A stretch of 64,000 nt of DNA from an uncultured Eubacteriales bacterium (GTDB taxonomy: Bacteria > Bacillota > Clostridia > Peptostreptococcales > Anaerovoracaceae): assembly GCA_902763505.1 (NCBI GenBank), contig CACWSO010000001.1:124001-188000 (forward strand). Reading direction: 5' to 3'. The notes under the pieces were generated by a model. That model was given only the letters and a program-made list of their open reading frames with translations. It was not told the origin of the DNA and made no database searches. Every line of letters starts with the position of its first letter. The stretch's first letter is position 1. Position numbers and translations under genes: made by a program. Shown here in pieces: positions 8,790 through 18,081 of the stretch.

Positions 8790-10127
8790 ATGTCAGAGGA
8801 TCCTATGATCCCCTTATGGGGCGTACTAATCGGCCTGGCCCTTATTATTATTAACGCATGGTTTTCCGCAGCGAGAAAATCAATATCGGAATCAAATAAA
8901 GTAAAACTCAGAGAGCTTGCCGAGGATGGCAACACCAGGGCCAAATCAGCTTTGCCAATCATGGAAAACGCACCTGTATTCAAACTTTCATTGAGAGTGA
9001 TGAACGTGCTCATATACATGCTTTATTGTATTGTCTGCATGATTTGTCTTGGCATGCCGCTCTATGAAAAACTGAACATGTTGTGGGAATCAGACACACT
9101 CTCCATGATTGTGGCATTTATCATTGTGCTCTTTGTATCACTGATCTTCCTGATGGCTCTTGGTGAAATGCTGCCGAGAAGAATCGCCATGCAGCATGCG
9201 GAAGGCGTCGTGATGACGACAGCCGGAAGCGTCAAAGTGCTGAATGTTCTGCTCAAACCGATTACGGTATGCATTGCCGGAATCGCAATACTGTTCCTGA
9301 AAATCTTCCGTCAGAGAGCAGACCTGAATGATAACGAGTATTCTGAAGAGGATATCGTAGAAATGCTGGAAGCAGGACAGGAGAGCGGTGAGCTGAAAGA
9401 AGAAGGCAAAAAGATGATCACCGGTGTATTTGCCTTTGATGATATTCTGGCATATGAAATCATGACGCCGAGAACAGATGTCTTTGCCATCGATATCAAT
9501 GACGATCCGCAGGAATATATCGATGAACTGATGAGCCTGAAATACTCCCGCATACCGGTTTATGAGGATGACAGTGATGACATCATCGGCATTCTGAACA
9601 TAAAAGACTATCTGATTCAGGCGAGAGAACAGGGCTTTGACAATGTGGATATACGCTCTATTCTGCGTAATCCGTACTTTGTTCCGGAGACGAAGAATAT
9701 AGACTCGCTCTTCTTTGAACTACAGAAGACGAAACAGCAGATTGCCATTCTGATCGATGAATATGGCGGCTTCTGCGGTATTGTCACCATGGAGGACATC
9801 ATTGAAGAAGTTATGGGTGATATCGATGACGAATACGATGAGGAAGAACAGGAGCTTACGAAAATCGGAGACAATCTGTATCTCATTGAAGGCAGTATGT
9901 ATCTGGACGACATCAATGAAGAACTCGGAACCAACCTGGAATCCGAGGACTCCGAAACCATTGGCGGTTTGATCATTGATATGTTTGGAGAGATCCCTGA
10001 CGATGATGATCTTGGGAAAGAAATATTCCTCGACAATCTTGTATTCACGATCAATTCTGTCAAAGACAGACGTATCGAAAAAGTCACGATGAAAATCAAT
10101 CAGGAAGAGGATAAGGAAAAAGACTGA
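8790..10127 (+). CDS. CNNM/CBS-domain membrane protein (HlyC/CorC family, UPF0053)
   Basis: Proteins of this build export magnesium or related divalent ions (CorC, MpfA). The first 150 residues hold the CNNM (DUF21) membrane domain with segments near 10-28, 70-92 and 104-127. A tandem CBS pair follows (about 200-330), opening with the block MTPRTDVFAIDI and containing the conserved VMGDIDDEYD stretch after it. The CorC/HlyC C-terminal domain is at about 350-435. Unlike many relatives the N-terminus is short. The gene overlaps the next start by one base (TGATG). Calling it a magnesium exporter is an inference from the family. Confidence 0.88.
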   Translation: MSEDPMIPLWGVLIGLALIIINAWFSAARKSISESNKVKLRELAEDGNTRAKSALPIMENAPVFKLSLRVMNVLIYMLYCIVCMICLGMPLYEKLNMLWESDTLSMIVAFIIVLFVSLIFLMALGEMLPRRIAMQHAEGVVMTTAGSVKVLNVLLKPITVCIAGIAILFLKIFRQRADLNDNEYSEEDIVEMLEAGQESGELKEEGKKMITGVFAFDDILAYEIMTPRTDVFAIDINDDPQEYIDELMSLKYSRIPVYEDDSDDIIGILNIKDYLIQAREQGFDNVDIRSILRNPYFVPETKNIDSLFFELQKTKQQIAILIDEYGGFCGIVTMEDIIEEVMGDIDDEYDEEEQELTKIGDNLYLIEGSMYLDDINEELGTNLESEDSETIGGLIIDMFGEIPDDDDLGKEIFLDNLVFTINSVKDRRIEKVTMKINQEEDKEKD

Positions 10128-10477
10128 TGGAAGACGAAAAAGACATTGTAACGGTATCTGACGACGTGCTAGCCGTATGTGCCATCAATGCGACGCTGAA
10201 GACAGAAGGCGTAGCCGAGATGGCCGGGGGTATCAAAAATACCCTCAGCAAAAGCATTCTAGGCAAGGAACATGTATCAAAAGGGGCCAAAGTAACACAA
10301 AACAATGGCCAGATTTCCATTGATCTGCATGTCATCGTTACATATGGATGCAAAATCCCTCAGGTGGCCTGGGACATACAGGACAATGTTAAGAATGAAA
10401 TACGCAGTATGACCAATCAGAAACTCAATGCGGTAAACATCCATGTGGAAGGAGTAAAGAGAAATGACCAGGAATGA
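10127..10477 (+). CDS. Asp23/Gls24 family protein (YqhY-like)
   Basis: A 116-residue Asp23-family protein. The family block GVAEMAGGI lies near residues 25-33 and the HVIVTYGCKIPQVAWDIQDNVK stretch occupies about 66-87. In Firmicutes YqhY sits between the acetyl-CoA carboxylase genes and nusB, and mutations there disturb acetyl-CoA carboxylase activity; here the nusB side of that arrangement is kept but accBC is absent from the window. The reading frame overlaps nusB by 14 bases. Confidence 0.9.
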   Translation: MEDEKDIVTVSDDVLAVCAINATLKTEGVAEMAGGIKNTLSKSILGKEHVSKGAKVTQNNGQISIDLHVIVTYGCKIPQVAWDIQDNVKNEIRSMTNQKLNAVNIHVEGVKRNDQE

Positions 10478-10868
10478 AGCCAGAGAAATCATGATGCAGA
10501 TTCTATATGAGATGGATGCCACGAAAGCGCTTGATGAGGCAAAGGCAACACAGCTTGCTTCAGAGAGACTGCCGGGCGACCATGCTGTTCGCGGCGGCAA
10601 ACTCTTGTCGCAGATTGTTCAGAATATCGACGAAATCGACAGTGACATCAACAAGTTCGCTTCCAAATGGAAGACGAGCAGAATGCCGAAAGTGGATCTG
10701 GCCATCATGCGGCTTGCATGCGGAGAAATCAGATACTGCGATGATATTCCGGAAGCTGTTACGGTCAATGAGGCGATCAATATGGCGAAGAAGTTCAGCA
10801 CAGATAACTCTGCGCGATTTATACACGGCGTGTTAGGAGCCGTCATCAAGGACAAAAAAGATGACTGA
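10464..10868 (+). CDS. nusB: Transcription antitermination factor NusB
   Basis: NusB pairs with NusE (S10) on boxA RNA during rRNA antitermination. The 134-residue all-helical protein starts with the typical TRNEAREIMMQILYEMD and ends with the family's TDNSARFIHGVLGAVIKD. The ribosome site GAAGGAG lies inside the end of the yqhY-like gene. The end overlaps the next gene's start by eight bases. Confidence 0.96.
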   Translation: MTRNEAREIMMQILYEMDATKALDEAKATQLASERLPGDHAVRGGKLLSQIVQNIDEIDSDINKFASKWKTSRMPKVDLAIMRLACGEIRYCDDIPEAVTVNEAINMAKKFSTDNSARFIHGVLGAVIKDKKDD

Positions 10869-11871
10869 GAGAAACGTTTTGGGAATCGACACCAGCAACT
10901 ACAAAACCTCACTCGCTATCGTCTGCGGACATGATATTACTGCAGATATCAGACGTTTTCTGACCGTGAAAGAAGGGGCGCGCGGACTCAGGCAATCGGA
11001 AGCACTGTTTCAACATGTACAGAACCTGCCGGAGCTGTTTGCAGAATTAAGAGATTCCTTCCATGGAAAGATCGATGCGGTTGCGTATTCAACCAGGCCA
11101 AGAGCGATAGAAGGCTCTTATATGCCGTGCTTTACTGCAGGAAGGAGTCAGGCAATCGCGCTGGCGTCTGCACTTGATGTTCCTGCTATAGGGTTTTCCC
11201 ATCAAGAAGGGCATATTGAAGCTGCGGCTGCATCATGCGGCAGACAGCCCGATGGTGATTTTATCGGATGTCATTTTTCGGGCGGCACTTGTGAAGTGCT
11301 CAGGGTTACCGTAAAAGATCATGCTCCCAGCGGAGCATCCGCATTTGTAGAACGCAATGGTGAGAACGCATTCTACGACATAACAATCATCGGCGGTACC
11401 AGAGACATCTCTTACGGTCAGGTCCTGGACAGAGCCGGTGTGCAGATGGGCATGACGTTTCCGTGTGGGCAGACGCTGGATGAAATCGCGCTGCATTCCT
11501 CTGACAGTACCAATCTGCTGACGGGCATAAAAGTCAGAGAGGGCTACCTAAACCTGTCAGGGTTCGATACACAATTCAGAAACAAACTGTCTGATACTGC
11601 TGATACGGATCACGCGTCAGATGCACTGATCAAAGAGGCCTTCATCAGGATATCAGACTCCATCATAAAGATGCTTGTACAGTGCGCTGAAAAAACAGGA
11701 ATCCATTCGGTATATCTGTCAGGAGGCGTCGCATCAAGCCGGTTCATTAGAGACAGCATCACTATGAAGCTGCAGAAGGAAGGATGTCAGGTTCACTTCG
11801 CAGCTCCGGAACTGTCTTCAGACAATGCAGTCGGAACTGCGCTGCTGGGCAGCAGGTACTTATGGGATTAA
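10861..11871 (+). CDS. TsaD/Kae1-like ASKHA protein (paralogue)
   Basis: A 336-residue protein of the TsaD/Kae1/YgjD fold. It keeps the metal-binding H-x-E-G-H pattern as SHQEGHIEAAA near residue 119 and the C-terminal nucleotide-binding block VYLSGGVASSRFIRD near 287-301. It differs from TsaD proper at the N-terminus (LGIDTSNYKTSLAIV in place of the LGIETSCDET type) and in the substrate region. A second, canonical TsaD for t6A synthesis probably exists elsewhere. The position between nusB and xseA is shared by other Clostridia; the role of this paralogue is not known to me, and O-sialoglycopeptidase labels on it should not be trusted. Confidence 0.8.
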   Translation: MTERNVLGIDTSNYKTSLAIVCGHDITADIRRFLTVKEGARGLRQSEALFQHVQNLPELFAELRDSFHGKIDAVAYSTRPRAIEGSYMPCFTAGRSQAIALASALDVPAIGFSHQEGHIEAAAASCGRQPDGDFIGCHFSGGTCEVLRVTVKDHAPSGASAFVERNGENAFYDITIIGGTRDISYGQVLDRAGVQMGMTFPCGQTLDEIALHSSDSTNLLTGIKVREGYLNLSGFDTQFRNKLSDTADTDHASDALIKEAFIRISDSIIKMLVQCAEKTGIHSVYLSGGVASSRFIRDSITMKLQKEGCQVHFAAPELSSDNAVGTALLGSRYLWD

Positions 11872-13064
11872 AGCCAATCAGAGTCGGACAATTGAATAAT
11901 TACATCGGACGTGTGCTCAAAACAGATCCGATTCTGGCCAATGTCTCCGTCATCGGTGAGATCAGCAATCTGAAGTTCCACAGTTCAGGTCATGTTTACT
12001 TCTCATTGAAAGATGAAGACAGCAAAATCAACTGTTTCCTGGCCGCATCCAATGTTGACCGGATATCCTGTCCGATCGAAGACGGCATGGAGATCATCGC
12101 GATTGGTTATATTTCCGTCTACGAACGCGGCGGATACTATTCACTTAATATTCGTGATATTGAAGTGAATGGGGAAGGGCAGTTGGCAGTACAGTTTGAG
12201 AAACTGAAAGCGAAATTCGAAAAGGAAGGTCTCTTTTCACAGGAACACAAGAAACCATTGCCTGTATTCCCATCAAAGATCGCTGTTGTGACTTCAGAGA
12301 CGGGCGCTGCTGTGAGGGATATCATCAGAACCATACAGAACAAAAACGATTACGTTGATATTCTCGTCTATCCGGTTCTTGTGCAGGGTCCTGCCGCAGC
12401 ATCTGATATCGCACAGGCAATCAATGTGTTGAATGAGCACTATCCTGATATCGATATCATTATAACGGGAAGGGGAGGCGGCTCCATGGAGGAGCTTTGG
12501 GCCTTCAACGAAGAAGCTGTTGCGAGGAGCATCTTTGCTTCCAAGATACCGGTGATTTCTGCAGTCGGACATGAAACGGACTTTACCATTGCGGACTTTG
12601 TGGCCGACTTCAGAGCTGCGACCCCAACAGCTGCGGCAGAGATGGCTGTTCCGGATACTGATGATCTGAAACAGTATCTGCTCGAAATCCTGGACACACT
12701 CGCTGAAAACCTGGTTCAGGCAATTGAAATCAGAAAAAACAAGCTTGCCGCATTGGATCCTAATGCCTTTGCAAATGGCATCAGCACCAGGATCGCCTAT
12801 GAGCAGATGAATGCTGACAGAATGATCGAGAACATGGGAGACAGTCTGAAAACAAGAATCCATTCTGCAGGGGAGCGCGTCAATCTTCTGAAACAGCTTA
12901 TCGATGCGTCCAATCCGAAATCCGTCCTCGCGAGAGGATATAGCGTGGTCACAGATGAAAAGGGACATATTATCAGCAAGGCAGAGGATATGGAAGTCGG
13001 ACAGAATGTAAACATCGAAACAGGCTCAGGCAGCGCGCTGGCTGAGATCAGGCGTATAGATTAA
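11862..13064 (+). CDS. xseA: Exodeoxyribonuclease VII large subunit
   Basis: Exonuclease VII degrades single-stranded DNA to short oligonucleotides. The 400-residue protein has an N-terminal OB-fold (about 5-100, with GEISNLKFHSSGHVYFSLKD), the nuclease domain with VVTSETGAAVRDI and RGGGSMEELWAFNEE, and a coiled-coil C-terminal region that binds XseB. The start at 11862 was preferred over an in-frame ATG 78 bases upstream because the family begins with the K-P-I-x-V-x-Q-L-N motif directly after it. The reading frame overlaps the preceding gene by ten bases. Confidence 0.96.
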   Translation: MGLKPIRVGQLNNYIGRVLKTDPILANVSVIGEISNLKFHSSGHVYFSLKDEDSKINCFLAASNVDRISCPIEDGMEIIAIGYISVYERGGYYSLNIRDIEVNGEGQLAVQFEKLKAKFEKEGLFSQEHKKPLPVFPSKIAVVTSETGAAVRDIIRTIQNKNDYVDILVYPVLVQGPAAASDIAQAINVLNEHYPDIDIIITGRGGGSMEELWAFNEEAVARSIFASKIPVISAVGHETDFTIADFVADFRAATPTAAAEMAVPDTDDLKQYLLEILDTLAENLVQAIEIRKNKLAALDPNAFANGISTRIAYEQMNADRMIENMGDSLKTRIHSAGERVNLLKQLIDASNPKSVLARGYSVVTDEKGHIISKAEDMEVGQNVNIETGSGSALAEIRRID

Positions 13065-13071
13065 GGAGGAT

Positions 13072-13266
13072 GTGAAGATGACAGAGAAGAAGCTGACCTT
13101 TGAACAATCTCTTAAAAAACTAGAAGAAGCATCAGAAAAACTGAAGTCCCAGGAGACTTCTCTTGAAGATGCGATCAAGAATTATGAAGAAGGCCTTAAA
13201 TACTATAAGGAATGCTCCAAAATACTGGAAGAAGCGGAACAGAAAGTGGAGGTGCTTACGAAATGA
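13072..13266 (+). CDS. xseB: Exodeoxyribonuclease VII small subunit
   Basis: A 64-residue helical protein with the standard XseB signature (LTFEQSLKKLEEASEKL and DAIKNYEEGLKYYKEC). Several copies wrap around each XseA subunit. It follows xseA by seven bases with its own GGAGG site, and its stop overlaps the ispA start as ATGA. Confidence 0.96.
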   Translation: MKMTEKKLTFEQSLKKLEEASEKLKSQETSLEDAIKNYEEGLKYYKECSKILEEAEQKVEVLTK

Positions 13267-14159
13267 TCGACAGAACATTTGAGGAATACAAAGCTTTATT
13301 TGATGAGCATCTATTGGATTTTATCCCTGATATCGATTCAAAGAGCATTACACTTTATGATTCCATGAAATACAGCCTTTCAGCAGGCGGGAAACGTCTG
13401 AGACCGGTTCTCCTTATGGCAGCATGTGAATTCTGCGGAGGAAAAGCGGAAGAAGCGCTTCCTTACGCGGGGGCCATAGAATATCTGCACACCTATTCAC
13501 TGATTCACGACGACATGCCATGTATGGATGATGATGATCTCCGCCGCGGTATGCCTACCAACCATATCATCTACGGTGAAGCAGTGGCAACCCTTGCCGG
13601 TGACGGACTCCAGTCTGCTGCTTATGAAGCAATGCAGCGTGATATGCTGCTCTACTTTGATAACTTCGATGCGCTCAAGAGCAGAATCAGAGCTGCCTAC
13701 GAAATCGTAAAAGGTGCCGGCGTCACAGGAATGGTTGCCGGACAGATTGCAGATGTAGAAGCAGAGAATAAAAAGTGTTCAAAAGAACTTCTGAACTACA
13801 TACATATCACAAAAACTGCAAGTATGATCAAAGCAGCAGTCAGGGCGGGGGCCAGACTCGGCGGATGCACGGATAAAGAACTGGAAGATCTGACATTGTA
13901 TGCCGAAAATCTTGGACTTGCGTTCCAGGTCTGCGATGATATCCTCGATGTGGAAGGGGACCAGGAACTTCTCGGCAAGGAAGTGGGACATGACGAAGCC
14001 AACAGCAAAGCCACATATCCCGCTTTGTACGGTCTGGAGGAATCGAAGAAGAAGTTTAGAGAATTAACGGATGCTGCGAAAGCAGCGTTGGCAGATTACT
14101 ATGACAACGCAGAGCTGTTCGTCGATCTCGCAGAAATGCTATACGCAAGAGTTTACTAA
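13263..14159 (+). CDS. ispA: Polyprenyl (farnesyl/geranylgeranyl) diphosphate synthase
   Basis: Condenses isopentenyl diphosphate with allylic diphosphates to make short-chain prenyl diphosphates. The 298-residue protein has both aspartate-rich motifs, HDDMPCMDDDDLRRG (about residues 84-98) and CDDILDVEGD (about 223-232), and the SAGGKRLRPVL block near 42. The start is the ATG in the ATGA overlap with xseB, preceded by GGAGG; a longer frame begins inside xseB and lacks a ribosome site. xseB-ispA-dxs is a common Firmicutes order, linking precursor synthesis to chain extension. Chain length (C15 or C20) cannot be read safely. Confidence 0.95.
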   Translation: MIDRTFEEYKALFDEHLLDFIPDIDSKSITLYDSMKYSLSAGGKRLRPVLLMAACEFCGGKAEEALPYAGAIEYLHTYSLIHDDMPCMDDDDLRRGMPTNHIIYGEAVATLAGDGLQSAAYEAMQRDMLLYFDNFDALKSRIRAAYEIVKGAGVTGMVAGQIADVEAENKKCSKELLNYIHITKTASMIKAAVRAGARLGGCTDKELEDLTLYAENLGLAFQVCDDILDVEGDQELLGKEVGHDEANSKATYPALYGLEESKKKFRELTDAAKAALADYYDNAELFVDLAEMLYARVY

Positions 14160-14171
14160 AGGTTTTACTGA

Positions 14172-16025
14172 ATGAGCAAATATTTAACAGAACACAATTT
14201 TCCTGAAGACCTCAGGAATATGGATTACGACCAGCTGGAGCTTCTCTCTTATGAGCTCCGGGACTTTCTGTTGGAGTCCGTTTCCAAGACGGGTGGTCAT
14301 CTTGCATCGAATCTCGGTATCGTCGAGCTTACGATAGCTTTGCACAGATGCTTTGATACTCCGCATGATAAAATCATCTGGGACGTTGGTCATCAATCCT
14401 ACATACACAAGATTCTGACGGGAAGAATGGACGCATTCGATACCCTCCGCAAATACGGAGGCATCAGTGGTTTTCCGAAAGCCTGTGAGAGTGAATACGA
14501 TGTTTTTGATACTGGGCACAGCAGTACATCCATATCCCTTGGACTTGGCCTTGCTGCTGCCAGAGATCTGAATGGCGAAGATTACAAGGTCGTTTCCGTC
14601 ATCGGCGACGGTGCTATGACCGGCGGTCTTGCCTTTGAGGCATTAAACAATGCCGGCAGTATGCAGACGAATCTCATCGTCGTCCTGAATGATAACGGTA
14701 TGTCCATATCCAAGAATATCGGCGGACTTTCGGGATCCCTTGGCCGTATCACCAGTACAGATAAGTATCTTCACTTAAAGACGAAGGTAAAGAAGGGAAT
14801 TTCCAAAGTTCCTGTGATCGGCGAAAGCATGGTTTCCGGAATCCATCACGCTAAAGAGAACATCAAGTACGCCGTCATAGACGGTATTCTCTTTGAAGAA
14901 CTTGGATTCAAATATATAGGCCCAGTGGATGGCCACGACATCAAAGAACTCTGTGAAACCCTTGAAAGTGCAAAATCCCTGAAGGGACCTGTTCTCGTAC
15001 ACGCCGTTACCTGCAAAGGCAAAGGCTATTCTCATGCCGAAAAGCGTCCGCATAAATTCCATGGAATCGGTGCCTTTGATCTGGATTCCGGTGCAGCTGT
15101 CAACAAATCATCAGGGAAGTCCTACTCCGCTGTGTTTGGTGATAAACTGACTGATATGGCCGCCGAAGATCATCGAATCATCGGTATCACCGCCGCTATG
15201 GCGGATGGCGTTGGTCTGGAAGGTTTTCAAAAGACATATCCGAAACGGTTCTTTGATGTGGGCATTGCCGAGGCTCACGGCGTTACCTTCGCGGCCGGTC
15301 TGGCAAAAGCAGGGCTGCGGCCTTATGTGGCCGTGTATTCCTCTTTTCTGCAGAGAGCCTACGATCAGATGCTTGAGGATGTTTGCTTGCAGAATCTTCC
15401 GGTCACATTCTGTATCGACAGGGCAGGTGCTGTCGGCGCCGATGGGGAGACCCACCACGGACTGTTCGATATCGCATATATGAGATCCATGCCGAATATG
15501 ACGGTATTTGCGCCGAAAGACGGCCCTGAACTGGAAGCGATGCTGGAGCTTTCTCTGAAGATCGATGGACCTTGCGCCATAAGATATCCGCGCGGAACAG
15601 CTGCAGATCTTCATGCAGCATGTGCAGATGCTCCGGGTAAGGCCGTAAGATTGAAAGAAGGAAACGGTGTCGACTTATGGGCTGTAGGCAATATGACCGA
15701 ACATGCTCTCGCAGCGGCCGAAATGCTTCAAGCAGAAGGTATTGACGCCGGCGTTGTCAATACGGCCAGCGTCAAGCCGCTCGACTTGGATATGCTTCAT
15801 GCATCGGCTTCCTCTGTTCCTCTCATCGTTACCATTGAAGACGGTATTGTATCCGGAGGAATCGGTGAAGCAATCAAAGCAGGTGTTTCACAGCAGGATA
15901 CTGAGGTGATCAACCTGGGGTGGCCGGATCAGTTCATTGAGCATGGAACTCAGAACGAGCTGTATGAGAAATATGGTCTCGATGCACGATCCATTGCTGA
16001 GACAGTAAAACAGAATATCAAATGA
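14172..16025 (+). CDS. dxs: 1-Deoxy-D-xylulose-5-phosphate synthase
   Basis: First enzyme of the methylerythritol phosphate route: joins pyruvate and glyceraldehyde 3-phosphate using thiamine diphosphate. The 617-residue protein has the ThDP motif GDGAMTGGLAFEALNNAG near residues 144-161, the transketolase central domain with GIAEAHGVTFAAGLA near 363, and DRAGAVGADGETHHG near 414, all typical of Dxs. The product feeds the polyprenyl synthase encoded just upstream. The stop overlaps the tlyA start (ATGA). Confidence 0.97.
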   Translation: MSKYLTEHNFPEDLRNMDYDQLELLSYELRDFLLESVSKTGGHLASNLGIVELTIALHRCFDTPHDKIIWDVGHQSYIHKILTGRMDAFDTLRKYGGISGFPKACESEYDVFDTGHSSTSISLGLGLAAARDLNGEDYKVVSVIGDGAMTGGLAFEALNNAGSMQTNLIVVLNDNGMSISKNIGGLSGSLGRITSTDKYLHLKTKVKKGISKVPVIGESMVSGIHHAKENIKYAVIDGILFEELGFKYIGPVDGHDIKELCETLESAKSLKGPVLVHAVTCKGKGYSHAEKRPHKFHGIGAFDLDSGAAVNKSSGKSYSAVFGDKLTDMAAEDHRIIGITAAMADGVGLEGFQKTYPKRFFDVGIAEAHGVTFAAGLAKAGLRPYVAVYSSFLQRAYDQMLEDVCLQNLPVTFCIDRAGAVGADGETHHGLFDIAYMRSMPNMTVFAPKDGPELEAMLELSLKIDGPCAIRYPRGTAADLHAACADAPGKAVRLKEGNGVDLWAVGNMTEHALAAAEMLQAEGIDAGVVNTASVKPLDLDMLHASASSVPLIVTIEDGIVSGGIGEAIKAGVSQQDTEVINLGWPDQFIEHGTQNELYEKYGLDARSIAETVKQNIK

Positions 16026-16813
16026 AAAAGAGACTCGATATATTAACAACAGAAAAAGGGCTGTTTTCCTCTAGAGAAAAGGCAAAAGCCTCTATTATGG
16101 CAGGCCTGGTCTACGTCGACGGCCAACGATGTGATAAACCGGGCACACCTGTCGATGAAACGGCTGAAATCGCCGTCAGAGAGGATTTTTGTCCCTATGT
16201 GAGCCGTGGAGGGCTGAAACTGGAAAAAGCCCTTAAAACGTGGAATTTCGCCCTAGACGGAGCAAAGGCAGTCGATATCGGAGCTTCCACAGGGGGCTTC
16301 ACAGACTGCATGCTCACACACGGCGCCAGCAAAGTCTACTGTATCGATGTCGGATACGGTCAGCTTGACTGGAAACTGAGGAACGACCCGCGTGTCGTCA
16401 ATATGGAAAAATGCAATGTCCGGTATCTTGATGTTGATGAAATCGGACGCGATGTTGACTTTATCAGCATAGATGTTTCCTTCATTTCGCTGAAACTCGT
16501 CTTTCCAGTCGCCAGCCAGCTCCTCCATGACAAAGGATGTCTGGTCTGTCTGGTCAAACCCCAGTTTGAGGCGGGAAGAGAACAGGTCGGAAAGAAAGGT
16601 ATCGTAAGAGATCCGGATGTTCACCGGCAAGTCATCGAAAACGTCATCCGCTATGGGGAAGACAATGGTCTTTATTCCTGGGGACTGACGTATTCACCTG
16701 TTACAGGAACAAAAGGAAATATTGAATATCTTCTTTTCATGAAGAAACAAAAATGCGATAATAATATAGATGTGGATCAGACAGTGGCGGATTCACACAG
16801 CAATCTGAAATAG
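16022..16813 (+). CDS. tlyA: TlyA-family rRNA 2'-O-methyltransferase (S4 + FtsJ)
   Basis: TlyA-type enzymes methylate ribose 2'-OH groups of rRNA. Residues 1-62 form an S4 RNA-binding domain (RLDILTTEKGLFSSREKAKASIMAG), and the rest an FtsJ Rossmann domain with the SAM motif VDIGASTGGFTDCML near 85-99 and the catalytic KPQFEAGREQ block near 178. It overlaps dxs by four bases, as yqxC follows dxs in B. subtilis. The usual next genes, argR and recN, are absent here; an aminotransferase gene takes their place. The last 25 residues are polar and probably unstructured. Confidence 0.92.
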   Translation: MKKRLDILTTEKGLFSSREKAKASIMAGLVYVDGQRCDKPGTPVDETAEIAVREDFCPYVSRGGLKLEKALKTWNFALDGAKAVDIGASTGGFTDCMLTHGASKVYCIDVGYGQLDWKLRNDPRVVNMEKCNVRYLDVDEIGRDVDFISIDVSFISLKLVFPVASQLLHDKGCLVCLVKPQFEAGREQVGKKGIVRDPDVHRQVIENVIRYGEDNGLYSWGLTYSPVTGTKGNIEYLLFMKKQKCDNNIDVDQTVADSHSNLK

Positions 16814-16828
16814 AGGCTTCTGCCTTTA

Positions 16829-16837
16829 TGTTATAGT
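16829..16837 (+). promoter_or_regulatory. Possible extended -10 promoter of the aminotransferase gene
   Basis: TGTTATAGT matches an extended -10 element; no convincing -35 box is placed at the right distance. It stands about 34 bases before the gene, after the tlyA stop. Confidence 0.4.
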
Positions 16838-16870
16838 CAAAAATCAATTAATACAAAGGAGACAGATGAG

Positions 16871-18070
16871 ATGGATATTTCCAAAAGAGTAGGATCGATG
16901 CAGTTTTCACCGATCAGAAGATTTAACAAGTATGGTTTCGAAGCAGAAGCGAACGGCAAGACCGTTTACCGCCTGAATATCGGACAGCCGGACGTTGAAA
17001 CGCCTGCATGCTTCAAAGAAGCGATCAACAACTTCGATAAGAAGGTCATCGCATATGCAGAATCAGGCGGCGTAACAGAACTTCTCGATGCCATGATCGA
17101 TTATATGAAGCTCTATGACATGCACTACACGAGAGACGACATCCTCATCACAAACGGTGGATCAGAAGCGCTGACACTCATTTTCACAGCTCTGCTCAAC
17201 CCTGGTGAAGAGGCTCTCATCGCAGAACCTTTCTACACAAACTACAACACATTCTGCAATCAGGTCAACGGCAAGCTCGTTCCGCTGACGACAAAGGCAG
17301 AAGACGGCTATGCTTGGGCGAAGAAAGACCTGATCGAAGCAGCAATCACACCGCAGACAAGAGCAATCTGCTGCATCAGCCCGGGCAACCCTACAGGAAG
17401 AGTTCTGACGCTCGACGAAATGAGACTGGTAGGAGAAATCGCTAAGGAACACGATCTGTGGATCATCTCCGATGAAGTATACAGAGAATTCGCATACGAT
17501 GGCAGAGAAGTCACTTCCTTCGGAATGTTAGACGACCTTGCTGACAGAGTAGTTCTCGTAGATTCCGTTTCTAAGAGATACTCCGCATGCGGCGCAAGAG
17601 TCGGTGCGGTCATCTCCAAGAATCAGGATCTCATGAGCGGAATTCTCAAACTGGCTCAGGGCAGACTCTGCTGTCCGACACTGGAGCAGATAGGCGCAGC
17701 AGCCCTCTATAGACTTGACAAGTCATATTATGACGAAGCAAGAGAAGAGTACTGCGCAAGAAGAGACGCTGCTTATGAAGAGATTTCCAAGATTCCTGGC
17801 GTCGTATGCCAGAAGCCGGGCGGTGCATTCTATCTGACTGCGAAACTTCCGGTAGATGACGTCGAAGATTTCCTGATGTTCATGCTGACAGAATTTGATG
17901 ACAATGGTGAAACAGTTATGTTCACACCGGCAGGCGGATTCTACGCTACACCGGGACTGGGCAAAGACGAAATGCGTATTGCATACGTTCTTGCGCCAGA
18001 TAAGATGAGAAGAGGAGCTGAGCTGATCAAGCTCGGCATCGAAGCATATAACAAGAAGCTGGGCAAATAA
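16871..18070 (+). CDS. Class I/II PLP-dependent aminotransferase
   Basis: A 399-residue fold-type I aminotransferase of the aspartate aminotransferase group. The PLP lysine lies in the SVSKRYSACGARVG segment near residue 237; NGGSEAL near 96 and SPGNPTGRVL near 173 bind the cofactor phosphate and the substrate carboxylate. The codon choice is narrow (many AGA, ATC and GAA codons), suggesting high expression. Its ribosome site is AAAGGAGA. The substrate cannot be read from sequence alone; a broad amino acid/2-oxo acid enzyme is most likely. Its neighbours do not suggest a dedicated pathway. Confidence 0.88.
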   Translation: MDISKRVGSMQFSPIRRFNKYGFEAEANGKTVYRLNIGQPDVETPACFKEAINNFDKKVIAYAESGGVTELLDAMIDYMKLYDMHYTRDDILITNGGSEALTLIFTALLNPGEEALIAEPFYTNYNTFCNQVNGKLVPLTTKAEDGYAWAKKDLIEAAITPQTRAICCISPGNPTGRVLTLDEMRLVGEIAKEHDLWIISDEVYREFAYDGREVTSFGMLDDLADRVVLVDSVSKRYSACGARVGAVISKNQDLMSGILKLAQGRLCCPTLEQIGAAALYRLDKSYYDEAREEYCARRDAAYEEISKIPGVVCQKPGGAFYLTAKLPVDDVEDFLMFMLTEFDDNGETVMFTPAGGFYATPGLGKDEMRIAYVLAPDKMRRGAELIKLGIEAYNKKLGK

Positions 18071-18081
18071 AGGTGGTAAAA

